A DNA stretch of 64,000 nt from Dromaius novaehollandiae (taxonomy: Eukaryota > Chordata > Aves > Casuariiformes > Dromaiidae), in assembly GCF_036370855.1 (NCBI RefSeq), contig NC_088101.1:36045585-36109584 (forward strand). Direction: 5' to 3'. The notes below the pieces were generated by a model. That model was not told where the DNA came from and ran no database searches. It saw only the letters and a program-made list of their open reading frames with translations. The number at the start of each line of letters is the position of its first letter. Within the stretch, counting starts at the first letter, position 1. A program made the position numbers and the translations under genes. This document shows, piece after piece, positions 1-13,800 of this stretch.

Positions 1-1399
1 AGGGATTATACACGAATAAGATAGTAAATGAACAAGGGAAGGCAAAGAGGAAAGTGATTTAGTAAAGCATTTAAAATACATTAATATATCATAAATATAC
101 ACTGAAATGTTACTTTAGAGAGTTTCTCTTTCACTGACCGCTGAATGATGATATATTCTTTGCATTTGTATATGTGAAAGGCTCTAATGTGCTGCTATGT
201 TTGCCCAGCATTTCTGAGGAAAAATGTTGATTGAGGCAGAAATAATTTGAATTTTTACTACTAAAGGTCTTTGCGCTTGTGCATTAACATATCCTCTTTT
301 ACTTAAGCATAACAGTATTTTAGAAGGGACAAAGAAACGTTATAAATGTACAATATAAACCAGGGATCTCATTCAGAGTACCTAAAAATATAAAATCCAG
401 AAAAATCTGGGTTCCTATTATGTTGAAAACGGAACAACTTTATGCTCTACTGATTTTTTAATGCAGCAGATCTTGGAGAGAAGATGTAAGATGATGCCAT
501 GCAGAGAGATGCAAGGGAATATTTTTTGAAGTGGAAGAATCAGATAAATCATGAATCACCGATGTCACTGCTAAATGTGTGCACATTCTCATCGCTATTA
601 TTAGATCACTGACCACCCTCCTGCCATCCTTGCCCAGGGATCTTAAGAACCCTTTTCAAAATCTCATAAACAAACAAGAGACAATCAAACAAGAGAAATC
701 AGCATAATCACCACAGCACTTTCTGACTTTCTCTTCTGCTCTCAGCTGCAACTTCTGTCTAAACCACAATTCCATCCCCAAATTTGAAGTTTTATGCCAG
801 AAACTATTTGCAGACTCTGTTACAAAAGAATTGATCAATGAATGAATACAAAAATCAATATGAATGAATAGAAGCCATGGAGGATAAGCATGCTACCAAT
901 GATACTGAAAATCCTGTCTAGTTTTTCTTCCACAAACAAGATTCAATCATGCCAAAAGCAGATATTGTAATTAGCACATTTGACACTGTTTTACAGTTTA
1001 CTCTCTTTGGAATATAGGTGTAGTTCCAAATGCTGTATCTTCATGCATGTTCCTGCCACATCCTGCTACATTTCAAGATTGCATTGCTATGGATCCATTT
1101 TTTTACAGTGCTAAATTGAACAAGATTCAAGAAAATACATACTAAAGAGAGCAAACACTTAACAAAAACTACTTTTCTGAAATGTTCTGCTGCTGTACTA
1201 CCGTAAGAATTTGACTGAGTGAATCTGAGTCATCTAGACATAGCATCGCCTTCTTAAACTTTCTGTAATAGTCCCAAACAGAAACATAAAAAAAAAGTTT
1301 ACAATAGGCAACAGAAATAGCCCTCTCTTTTCCCCTTCACCCTCTCAATTCCTACTTTCTCATCCCAACCCATTTTACCAGAAGTTTTATAACCCCAGA
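1..1399. other. Intergenic, no gene seen
   Basis: AT-rich sequence with only short, patternless open frames. I see no exon, RNA gene or repeat that I can name. Confidence 0.7.
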
Positions 1400-1725
1400 A
1401 ACACAAAGATTTAGCTTAAAAGGGACCTCTGGAGGTCATGTGGTGCACTGCACAAAGCATCGCCAACTTCAAAGTTAGATTGAGCTTCAAAACTACACCA
1501 AGTTACTTATGGTCATGTCCAGTCCGATGCTGAATATCTCTAAGGATGGAGATTGCACAGCTTCCCTGGGCAACTTGCTCCAATGACTTACTGTCCTTAT
1601 TGTGATTTTTTTTCCCTAGAATCTATCTGGAATTTCCCTTGCTGTAACTTGTGCTTGCTGCCTCTTGCCCTTTCACTATGCACTTGAAAAGACTCCGGCT
1701 TCTTAGCCTCCTCATTAAGTCTTCT
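1400..1725 (-). mobile_element. CR1 LINE fragment (3' region, - strand)
   Basis: Read on +, the block shows the reversed CR1 3' region in order: 'aagggacctctggaggtcat', 'gtccagtccgatgctgaata', 'tctctaaggatggagattgc', 'acagcttccctgggcaactt', then 'ttgcctcttgccctttcact' in a slightly diverged form. The element is on the - strand, truncated, with no coding frame left. Ends are by eye. Confidence 0.85.
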
Positions 1726-4700
1726 TAGTAATGATCCATAGTTAAAAACAATACAGTGAAAAAAACTCAAAGAAGTAAAGTCTCTCTCTCCAAATTCTTT
1801 TCCTTCCTTGAGTCTATATACTGTTTTGACTCCATTCCACAGCTACTGAAGGAAAGACTGATACAACACAAGGTCACTTTGTTGCCGTAGAAAACCATAG
1901 CATTCTAATGGTCTTTACCACTTGCCTCCAGAATTTTGTTCAAAATGTATTTTCCAGAGCACATAAACTTAAGGGATTAAATCACCTGAGTCTATGCTGA
2001 TACAAAGACTTCATGATTGCATACTGGTATTTTTGAACAGCCTACTACAGGATACATACCTGGTTGGCAGGGAAACAGGTTTTCACTGTTAATAATAAAA
2101 TCCACCTCATTTAGTCTGAGTGTTTTAGCAAAGAAAAGATTTGATAAAGATACCTTATCAGTGTGAAGTCTTCAGGAAAAGGAAGCTCTTGAAAGAAGCT
2201 AATGCCTCTATCAGAAAATGAGGGAAAAAACTACTGTCTGAGAGGATCCCAAGTAATTTTCTACATAATGCTCTGAGCCTACAGCCCAAGGGATAAGAGG
2301 GAATTGTAGCACAAGGGAAGGGCTGTTTTTCAAGGAGAATGTTACTGAAACAGTATTCTATATAACTGACAGTTTATAGCTAGGAGTGGGTAAGTATAGA
2401 TCTTCTCAGATGTTAATGTGGCAAGAGTCTAGGGAAACTCAGGGTGAAAGATGTGTGGGACATGCAGTGTGGTACTTCACTGATCGATAATCTTTGTCAC
2501 CCGATGTACACAGCAATGTGAATGACAGCTGAATGAGAGCTGTCCCCTAGACACTGTGTTAACGTTCTTTATTCCTGTCGAATGTTCGGTTTGCTGTTTC
2601 TATAAGGGCAAAAAAATGGGTTCTGGGCACGATTGTATGGCATGGTTGAGTCTTGTTTGTAGAAGCGAAACTAGACAGGATTTTCAATATCACTGGTAGC
2701 CTGCTTATCCTTCATGACTTACACTCATTCATACTGATAGTATGATTGATACAGCATTTTAGATTTGCCATTGCACCTTGTAAAATGATTAGCCTAAAGT
2801 GAAGAATCAAGCTCAAGAATGTGCTAAACAAGACAATCATCTAGTGAACAGGAAAAGCATTTTGCAGTTGTACTGGAAGAATCACTGAAACATCAGTCCA
2901 GTGCGTATATGCAATAAAGAAGGAGGCACATGAAATACTGTTTCTACAAACTCTGCTATGTAAGCAGAATAAAAACAAGAAAGGTCACATGATTTACTGT
3001 ATAAGCCCCACTGCTTGCTGCATGGGGCATCCTGCCTTTTGAGAGCTATTAATGCAATAACAATAACACAGGTCTCAACCCTCCAAGTTATAAAGCAATT
3101 TCCAGGGAGCTGGAGATATACTTGTATCGAAAATGATGACTTCAGTGAGGCCTAACAGAACTGAAAATTGTGAAAGGGACTAGAAAAACTAATAGAGAAT
3201 AAGTTTTAATGCTAGCAAGACAGGCTTAGGGGTGATAGTTCCTGCTAGCCTACTCGTTGTTTGATCAATGAACCCAGACAGCTACTCCATTCAAACACCA
3301 GTGGTCATACAGAATAAAGTACTGAATAACCAAAACAAATATAAAATGAATTCAATGAGTGCAAGCGATGGTTGGTTTATTTTGATAAGAAGGTTAGAAA
3401 ATACACCTAATAAAAAAGTAATTTGCACATGCAGACCTCTGACTGTATCTAATACATTGTAGGGCAGCGTTGAAAATGTTCCATTTCATAAGTTATGCTC
3501 AGTCGGCAAGTTGATTAGTAAGCAACAAAGGTGATACTTAAAAAAAGAACGGTTTATTGATTTCTGATCAAGCTCTCATCAGTTTTAGCTCAAACTTACT
3601 ACACAGGCAGTCTTCCGTACTAGTTGCTCCTTAATATAGTGCTCTGCTTGGAGTATCAGAGAACCATCCCTTCAGGACCATACAAAGCCTAAGAAATGTT
3701 CTTCTCTCTGCCCTGTGGCGTGGACCAAAGTACAGTAAGCCAGGACAACTGGCAGATTTGCTCCAAATGTGCTCAATCTGAACTAATGTAATGCTAATGC
3801 AGATGTACCAGTGTGTCTAGGTGAGCTCCTGTTACGCAGTACAGCCCCATCTACTGATATCAGCATTCTCTAGGTAACAGAATGATTCTGCAGCCTGAGT
3901 TTAAGCAAACATTTCCATTCTGTAGGAGCTCTGGTATCATTAGAAGACATTCAAGGCTCAGGAACATTAGGAGCAGGGACATGCTAGGACATATGTTAAG
4001 AAGCCTGAGAGCCTGTAGCTCAGGTTTACACAAATGACAGAAGGGGGTGTTCAGAGCTTCTTTAGAAGAAATGTGCCATAAATTTCTGTGTAGCCCTAAT
4101 CAAAGGCAAAAATCCATCTGTGAGCACTCTGTTGAAGTCACACCAGGGATGAATTTTGACCCCCGGTAGAATGGGAACATAATCAAATGATATTAAAGGA
4201 AAGGGTTTTAATTAAGTAAAACTTAACTGTAGTTATATTATTTTTATTGTATTACTGTATTTTTGTTATGTATGACTTATTCTTCATTCAGTGTTATTAC
4301 AGTAATATTCCCTAAATGTATAAGATTTTATTAGCACTTTGTCTTATTTGACAGTTTTATTCATGCACCAACTCAAGAGATTTTATAATTGTGTTTTCTA
4401 TTACTAATATATTCCTGTATGAACACTGGAGTAAAGAGTTACGACAGTGCAACTGATGAAAAAGGAATCTAATTTCTTTTTACAGTGCAGAGGTCATTCT
4501 GTTTCCAGCAGCTGTGAGGGGTATCATAGCTCAGGACCTCCTAAAGAAACAGGGAAAACTTTTTCAGAGCTCTGCTAAGTCCTGCATTTCAGGCTAATCT
4601 CAAGAGAGGAGGAAAAACCTTTAATGATTTTGAGGATGATGCTAAGGTCCACCAGTATTGCCTCAAACTCCCAAGTTTTCCTGTCAACTGAGGGAAAACC

Positions 4701-5599
4701 CTCCTCCAATCCCCTTTCTCAGAATGAGGCTCACATATGGTGTCTGATGTTGGCAGCTGCTATTTTGGCATCATATATTCAAACTGGTAGATGCTAAATA
4801 GCAATAAAAATGGCTGTATCTACAAACCTTCTGTGATGAAACATTCATCAGAGGAGAGGGGGTTACCATTTTTAGCAGCACTCCTGCAAGCAGGCAGCTA
4901 GGTAGCTGAACAAATCAAGATATTGCTGAAAGAAGAGAGCTTATAAGTGAAAATTTCCAGACAGGTTGTTTTCCCCAAGAGGAATTACACTGACCTCTGT
5001 GCATGGACACGTGGATAGAAGAGAAAGCTACGTTGTGTGCCTTAGCTTTGGCTACAGCAGTTCTACCATTTTTCTTGAGGAAGGCACAACTAGATCCTGT
5101 ATCAAGAAACCCCAGATGCCCTGCGAAGCTCTCTCTCTTCTCCATCTTGCAAAGAACAAATTATTCCTGAACACAGTCAGGGACTTAGTCTATTTATCCC
5201 ACAATGCACTGTAAGTGCTCAACCCCAGATTGTAAGAGCCTAGTATTACATTTTCCATCATCCTTTTCTCCTGTTTTTTAACCACACTTCCATGATGGGC
5301 CTATCTCATTTTAAGAAGTCAGCCAAACTGTAAAAGTTCCCAGTTAGAGTTGGATTTCATACACCAAAACTTTTCAAGCCACATCTTTAATATGAAGACA
5401 AACTTGATTTTCTATATGCAATCTTCCCCTGTTTTATTATGAGCAATAAAGGGCAGTTACATTTATATTGCCAATCTCAATAAGCAGGTTGTTTTATAAG
5501 TTTCCTCTGGAAAAAAAGACATGGGTATATCTTTTTGTGATGGATATTTGCTTTTTAAATGTCACTGTGACTTCCAAGCCTCTGCTCTCTGGATAGATT
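1726..5599. other. Intergenic, no gene seen
   Basis: AT-rich, with no exon-like or RNA-gene-like pattern. Short open frames (for example 4915-5214 on both strands) have no recognisable product. Confidence 0.7.
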
Positions 5600-5985
5600 T
5601 TGTCATGGCACCATGGGAGCTGGCAGCTCCCCAGGGCTGGTACTGGTGGGAGCTCCTGGTGGTGGCAGGGTCAGGGTCCGTAGCACGGCCCCTGAGGGAG
5701 CGAGGCAGCCGGAGGCAGCCAGGGACAACCCCAGCCCTGGGCATCAGGCAGCTCTGCGGGGACAGGGACGGGCCAAGACTAGGCCAGGCAGACTATGGTC
5801 TGGGTCAGGGTCAGCGGGGCCCACGGCTGGACAGGGGCAGGGCCATGGCAGGGCTGGAGCCCGGCACTGTTGCGGCATAGCGGGGCAGGGACTGACAGCC
5901 CAGGGCTTGACTGAAATGGGGGCCTGGGGCTGGGCAGAGTGGAGAGGCCCCAGGGAAGTGGGCAGGGACAGTAAAGCCTATTAGT
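5600..5985. repeat. G-rich islet, degenerate GGGGCAGGG-like repeats
   Basis: About 380 bp of GC-rich DNA in an AT-rich desert. The + strand repeats loose variants of GGCAGGG, GTCAGGGTC, GACAGGGAC and GGGGCAGGG, so it has G-quadruplex potential. Open frames of 119-123 codons cross it on +, but they are low-complexity Gly/Arg/Ala/Pro and look like a by-product of base composition. It may be a degenerate minisatellite or an unrecognised repeat; I cannot place it in a family. Confidence 0.5.
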
Positions 5986-8900
5986 GCCCTCAGGGCCTTG
6001 GCAGTTTTAAACACATTACACACTGAAGTTTGAAATCAATGAATGAAGTTGCGCATCACAGATTTGTCACTGTGTTTTCGACATGTTATTTTTTCCTTCA
6101 AAGCTATCATTGGAACAAACTGCTACTGTCCTTCCTATGAACCAATCCATCTTTCTGAGTCAGCTACTGGCCCAGTAAAGACTAACTGGGATATAAAAAG
6201 CCCTCAGAACTCTGTGGTCATAGTCAACACATCCTGATTTTCAGTGCCAAGTCATGTTTTGTTATATTGCCTTCTTTCTCTACAGAGAAAAGAAAGAAAA
6301 CCTCTCTTTCTACTTGAAGGAATGAGGTATGGAGAATCCTTACTCCAAACTCAAACCAGGACAGGAAATGGCTCAGTCTGATAAATGAAATGTCATCGGT
6401 GCTTCAGGTGAACACATTCATCAGCAAAGGCATGTTTCTGCCAGTTGCATACTAGATTTCTAAGAAAAGCAAGAGGAACTGAAGAGACACATATGAAAAA
6501 TAGTGGGTTTTCTACAGCTTTGAAATAACAGCAACAAGCAGACTTCTGACCACAGAACTTAGGTTAAATTTGGCCCTACCACAGGTCTTTGGCAATTACC
6601 TCAAAAGCCATTAAGTTTACAAATAGTGACACTGTGGTACCTCTCATTTTGCAACGTAAAATTACATGACCAGCTTACTGATGCTGTCTTGGAAAACATC
6701 ATTATTTTCCCACTGGAACACACGTGCAACTGAAAATCATGGACTCCCTGACCTGCTCTGCAATTCCTCAGCCACATCCGAGATTGACTGTGTTTATGAG
6801 CTGGTTCCTGCTGCACTTAGGTGCTGCATCAGAAGGAAAGAAGCTTAAGAAGCTAAAAAGCTCTCAGCTCCATGTGTGCAGGAAGCAGACGACAGTCAGT
6901 ATATCCTGATATATATCCTGATATATTACTGACTTATGTCTAAAATTGTTCTTCTTCAGATAGACAAGTACACGTGCTATTGAAAAGCCTAGTGAATACA
7001 TTAAACCCTTGAAACAATACATTAATACTATTTACAACACATGTAGTGATGTGGTCTTATTATTTTAAGGCAACAGTGCTAAAAATTCTGCTGAAATTTT
7101 ATGACTATTACAATTTCTAATTCCCACACTACATCTGAGTTAAATTATCATGAATCTCAGAAACTCATAAAATTAACTGGAAGAATTCACGACATCAAAA
7201 TGTGGTTTAGATGTCTAGACACATCTGATTATCATTGTGCCCTTCAGAAATTGTTATATATTCCCAGCATGTCAAATTTTACACAGCATTACCATTAAAT
7301 GTGGTCCAATTTCAGCTAACAAACCAGAGAATAATGCTTAGGATGAATCTGATAATTTATTTGACTTTTTAGAGATTAAGTACGTTAATGACCTTATACA
7401 AGCAAGATAAAGTATTTCAACAATGGCACTAGAGGGCTCTTTGAACAAGAAATATTTGCTTTATTAAATAAATTTCTAAACAGTATTTTCAGTATCATAA
7501 ATAAATAAGGTAAAATAACAATCTAATAAAAGGAGAGGTTTTGGTTGCATGGAGCTTGTCTAATTCGTACTAAGTATTTTAAGATTAAATGGAATTCCTA
7601 CTTAGCTAAAAGTAATTAGGGTTACTAAATTAATAGTAAAGGCACAATCTCAGAATCTGCAGAATTACAAATTTGTCACATTAATGGAAAAGCCTGTGGA
7701 CATTAAAGGAAAAAGCAGACCTAATTCTGCTTCCTGTGAAGATGGTATACATTTTGCCAGTGATCAGTGTGAACAAGACTGGTCCCACTAAATACACTCA
7801 AATAGAAACTCAGGTTATTACTACTTGTTTCTCTGTTTTGTACCTAAAGCCAGGATAGTTGTATTTTTATTGTTTTCCCCCAAAGGAAAAGATGGTTTTG
7901 TGGTTATTTTTATACTTGTTTGGAGCCTGTTGAGAAAGTGGGTTATCTCTGTTGCTCCAGATCCAGCAATGAGATTGTCTCACTTTAGAATTATGTTGAT
8001 TTAGTCCAGCTGAAACTGGGCACCTTGTCATCAGATGGGGAGCCAAGGGCAGCTAACCACAGAGCAGCAACATACCTTTTGTGTGCTCTTGGCAAATACG
8101 TGTGTCCCTTAATCACACTTGATGGGGTAGCTAGATTCAGGTGGATCTTCGGCCTTTTCACAGTGGTAGTCCTTAGCACCTTCTGTAATCAGGATCTCAT
8201 CAGGGATGCGCTGTCCTTTCAATATTGTCTAGTTTAGAAATGGGATTTACAGAGTGTGGGAGTCGGTGGACGGCAAGCCACGAAGGTGATCTGAATTGCT
8301 TTCCTTGCTCTCAGGCAGGGACATCTGGACCCAAGCCAGCAACTAGAGGCACGAGGGGCAGCATGTACGAAGCTGAGCATGAACATGCAGCCCCCAGGGA
8401 AGCTCAGAGCAGACATGCTGCAGACAGGCTGTAACAGGCAGTTTGAGAACTAGATCCTGCTTGATCAGCCCAGGCCAGGATCCCATTGTGTTAGTTACTG
8501 TAAGCTCTTGCCAGTAGGACTCTCTCATTATCTAGATATGTATGACTTACAAAGCAGAAAGACCGTATTACATAATCTTCAGTTTCATGTGAAGAACTAA
8601 GGCACCGAGAGCTTAAATATCACGCTAATGGCTACACAAAATGAGAACTGAATGTACATTTCCCGTCCACAGTGAGCTTTTGCCCCACACGTCATTTGAT
8701 ATTCAGAGAGGACACTGTAAACCAACAGTTGGGTTATGAATACTTTATATGTGTAGCCTCTTAGTCACAATGCCAAGTACTCTGCAGTTAGTAATCCTTC
8801 CAGAGGTTCTGCAATATTGCCCTCACCCACCACTCACCTGTGTTGGTCAATGCCATTTAGAGGATATTTTCTTGGCTGCATGGACATGAAAGGAGTTGTG

Positions 8901-10788
8901 CCATTATTCATGCCCTAAATGCTATCCTGTCTCAGTTTTAATTAATACTAATCACTGCTTTGCAAAGACAGGAGTAAACTGTTCTTCTTTTGAATCTCTC
9001 CTTTCTTTAAATCTCTCCTGCACCAATTAAGTTAATCAACATTCCCACAATGCTTTTTCATATGAAACTGTCACCATTTCTTAAATATGTAACTATCCAC
9101 CCATTACCATTTTCTACTTCCAGTAACACTTCTTTCTCTCTCATTAGTAGTTCAAAATATTCTCATGTTCTACAATACCTCATTAAATTGAAATCCTGAT
9201 TATTTTTATTGTGTTAGCAAGTGTGCCACTGACATTATAATGGTTATTTTTTTCCTACTTTACCTAATCAAATGAAGGAAAAATCAGTTCCATTTCATTC
9301 TTTCCAGATGAATCCCAGTTCCTTTTATCACCCCTATTTATACTTATTTCCAATGTTGCACTATTTCTTTGTAACAAAACATCTTTTCATGGTGCTTCCT
9401 TTGCAATTGTACCATAACCGGATAAGCCTGCACAGTAAGGCAAACTGAGAACAAGACTTCGGTGATCTTGTTTAGCTGATGTTGTTCGTTAACCTCCAAC
9501 CCATCCTGAAGCTCTTCTTAGCGTTGCAGGAGGCAGCGTCCCTGTGTGGGGTTCCCTACATACATATTTTTCGTGTAATATTCACTTACTTTTCTCCTAC
9601 TGTCAAATGCTGGTGCATTATTTTGCTATGTTGGAAACATTTGCTGAGGAACAAGCCACATACTAGTATGTGCTGTGTAGGCACAATGTGAAAAGAGCAG
9701 TCCAGTTCTTGATCACTTTCAGTGTAAACATAAGCCAAGAGAGAACAGATAATGAAGAGAGAGAGCATGGAGGTAATAATGAAAAAATGAAGGCCAGTAA
9801 AAAAAGGAGCAACCACAGAAGGCCAACCATAGCTCTTCTGTAGGTATCCATCGGGGGCAGGTGTCATGACAGTGTCCTGAAGAGAGAATGAGGTGGTTTT
9901 GCAGACATTTACGAAGGACTGTGAGATGAAGCTTTGTCAGGAAAAACTTCAAGATGTTTACGGGGGGGATTTTCAAAAGCACAGAAGGCATTGCAGAACA
10001 TGCACCCTGTTGACTTTTAGTAGGATTGGTATTCATAAAGCACTTTGAAAGTGCAGGACGTAATTTTTTGTTCTCCTGATCCATTTTTAAAATACAGACA
10101 AATTAGAATATAAACAAATAAACAAAATCTAATTGCTTTACCAGATAATGTCAAACATAATTCTCTGAGAGTCCCAGGTGCTGTAAAATCATTTTGTGGC
10201 CTTTGGTAAATCATTTGGATTCTCTGCAGGAATCTTAATTTCAGAAGCAAGTTGTGAGCCACTGTTAATCTTTTGCAAGGGTTCTGTGGAAGTGACCAAG
10301 GATTAAAGAAGGCCTTTTACCTTCAAAAGCATTGGCATTTGTGGGGTGTTGGTACAAAGCAGGACTCACAAGTACCTGACAGGGCCTGTTCAAGCAGGGA
10401 TGTCGGTTTGGAAGCATTGCTCAGACACAGGTATGTCAGGTGCCTTCGACCATCACCTTATCAGGGGAGGCTGCATGGCAAGAGGATACTGATTGGTCAT
10501 GCTTCAGCTGGGCAGAAGGGAAGGGAAGGAAATCTGTCTAATGCTGATAGGAAGCAAGAATTAGAGGCCTCTGTGAAACCAGATATTGCCTTAGGAGGGA
10601 GAGGTTGTTGGGCAATCCCTTCCAACCCACCTCTGAGAGGAAGATACTTCTGTACTAGCAGAAATATGGATGCACATCAGGTAAATGCTAGCAACAAGCG
10701 TGGGGTGCTAGAAAGAGCTACGACACTGTTACTCTTACAGTGATAACAAGCGGTGTGAAAGAAACAACATGAAACAAAAAAAACTTAT

Positions 10789-10808
10789 GTCAGAACTGAA
10801 GTTCTGAC
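10789..10808. repeat. Short perfect palindrome
   Basis: GTCAGAACT and AGTTCTGAC form a perfect 9-bp inverted repeat around a 2-nt centre. Inverted AGAACA-like half-sites resemble nuclear-receptor elements, but the spacing is 2 rather than 3, so no site is claimed. Confidence 0.6.
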
Positions 10809-13800
10809 TGGTCAACAGCTGAACTAGAATGTGACTGGCTTAAGGTTACGAGAATAAAAAGTATCTTTGAGCCTTCCCATAGGCACCAAAAAGCTTGAGC
10901 TACCTAAGCCAGATCTTTGTTGAAAAACAGAAATGGCAATTCTTTTTCTCAGGAAGAACATTCCATGTAATCCTTAGGTATCTGGTTTATATTAAAGTAA
11001 ATGAACATTCAGATACCAAAAACAATTTATAACCACTTAAAGAAAAATTTATTTTCCTCTCCATTATCCAGGCTTTCCTACAGTAGTTTCTGAGACTATA
11101 AAACTTCTGTAATTCTCTAGTCACCTTTAAATCATTCTAGGAGAATGAAGATAAACAAACATTCATGTCAAAACTACAGAAAGGAAAAGGCGTCCTCCTT
11201 TTTCTCCTTTTTATTTGGCTAAGCTCTATACCAAGCTGTCAGTATACACCATGCAGATTTTAAAAAGATGGGGCTGGATGTGACTCATTTTTTAAAATGT
11301 TTTGGGTCATGAATAATGAGTTTTCATTTTTGCATATGGTATATAATATGTAGTAGAGAATTTTGCATTCAATAAAGAAAAACAATTATTTTTCTGTATG
11401 TATTCATGCAATGTTTGAAATGAACTGTTTTACTCTCAAAAGATACTGTCCTGGAAAAATGAAAGCATTGAAATCAGGGCACAAAAGTCCACGTACATCC
11501 TGTCATGATTCAGCATAAATAAGCTCTATGAGCTTAGTCTATTTGTCTAATCGCATGTTATTTATAACATTGAACATTTGTTTCCACACTGCATTGCTCA
11601 AAGCGTTTTCTTTCCAACCAACTTCAGTACATACAGAGCATCAGAAAAAGACTGTACTTCTGTCTGATTAAAAGAAATCTGATACTGGAACTGATTGAGA
11701 CTGTGCCCAACTGTTCAAAGAACCAATTATCTTACACATTAACCTAAGCTCCCCTCAGCAGCTACTGTAAGTGAAGAACATGTCAGAACCTAGTTTAAGA
11801 TGAAGACAAAATACCACCACTATTGAATTATCACAGGCTCCATCTGTGCTGAAACTTAAAATGGAATCCAAATAAAAATGTGTTTACACAATTTCACGTT
11901 TCAGAGTACATATCTGACCCTACATCATTTTTGCATACCCTGTAGTTCTTTTTTTCATAGATCTTAAGTAAGCTTGAGGTAGAGAAAATTTTCTTAGTGA
12001 TCCAAATTTTTACTACAGAATTCAGCTATTCAAACCAAAAAAATGTTACAATCCCTTTTGTTGTTATGTATTTGAATTAATGCATGCAACTCTGCACAAA
12101 GTGTCAAAATAAGAACCGGCTGGCTTATTTTGGAAGTCTTTCACAGCTTCCAAATCAAAATAATCTGAACTAGACGTATTACTTTCTTGCTAAGAATTCT
12201 TTTGGGGGTTCCAATATTGGAGATGAATTCAAAAAGAAAAGGATCTAATAGGTAAGGAAACAGCAGCTGTGCAAACTCTTCCTAAAAATCACATAACTGC
12301 ATTGACATTTCTGGCAGAAGATAGAAACTAATTGCATATTCTGATTACCAGTGTGACTACACTATGTCTTAGGGCTAAATTCCTCCTTGTGATCTGCTCA
12401 CTTAAGTGTGAAATTTTCAAGGATGTCTGTACAAGACCAACATAATGCACTTGTTATGTGTCCCTGATTTGGGAGAATCTATGCTAGTGGGTCTGCATCT
12501 GTTTCATTAAACACGCTTGTATGTTTGCATAAAATACTCCTTATTTTCTTTCCTTCATTATTGTTCAGAGCTGCTACCTTCCTCATTCCACAGTACTTCA
12601 TTAGTTGAAGTTATTTGGTGTACACACTGTGTATGATATGAAGAAAGTGACTTCAGTAGTGACTTCACAATCTATTAAGCAGCAAAAATATCCACGAGAG
12701 AGGGAATGCTAAATGATGGAAAGGCAAGGTTTGCCTGGAGCCTGCACCACCTCTATCACAAAATTAACCAAGGTTGAGACACAAATGGGTAGAATACCAA
12801 GTGTCTTCCATTCCTCTGTCTACCAAACCACTTGTTTGTCAGCTGCAAGTGGGCTTCCTGTCACTTCATGATTTTCTTACTTTGAAAGACAATCTGACCT
12901 GATCAAATAGACTTTTTCCGGGTAGTAAAGGATGTACCTACCTGACAGCAGAGCATACTGCAGAGATACTTAAGCTGGTGGCAACCAAACTCCAGAGTCA
13001 AAAGAAGCAATAGAACAGCTGTGCCTGTATCATTAATAATATAGCATCATTTATTATTTGATGCAGGGTGGACACAAACCTGCTCATGCTGGACAATTTC
13101 CACCATGGGTATCTCCACCATGCAACACAGATTAGATGCAGTTAGAATGATGACAGTGGATGAAAGAGACCTCTGTCAGACATTTTTCACACAGTCTGTT
13201 TACTGAATAATTGAGAGTATCATGAGTATAACTAAGAAAATACCGAGTCAGGACTCACCAGCACTGACACTCTCTAAAAAATGAAGGATGAATAAATTAA
13301 ACAGTGTCACGCTTCGTAACTTAAGCAACTAGCTGCCAGGAAAGAGTCAAGAGTCAGAAGGTAGCTCTGTGTCTGATAATAACTAGTTTAGAACCACCTG
13401 ACATTTTAAATGTTTCCAGTTAGCACAGAGAAGGCTAAAGGTGAAACTATAGGACAGACATCTGATGTTTGCCTTAAGATCCAAGGAATGTACTTTTAAA
13501 CAGCAAATAAAAAAAGACACTAAGAAAAGTATATGACTGAATTATAAGTGAAGAACCTATCTTGGATTTTTGATGGTTTAACTGGAAAAAAAAGTCCTGA
13601 TTATGACCTGGGATAAATCTTTCACACCCTGGGGAAACCTATGATTAATCTTTGGCAAAATAATTAGAACAAAGGAAGTCATACAGTCCATGAAATGTAA
13701 GGTGAATGAGCAGTAGTAATGACAGTGGTACAGACGTAAGAGAAAGTTCAGACTATACAGTACACAAAGAATACCTCAGATAAGAAAAGCATCTAGGCCT

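Noticed and set aside
10273-10743. A 156-codon + frame upstream of USP38
   Set aside because: It begins with TTG rather than ATG, has no recognisable domain, and no splice or promoter context supports it.
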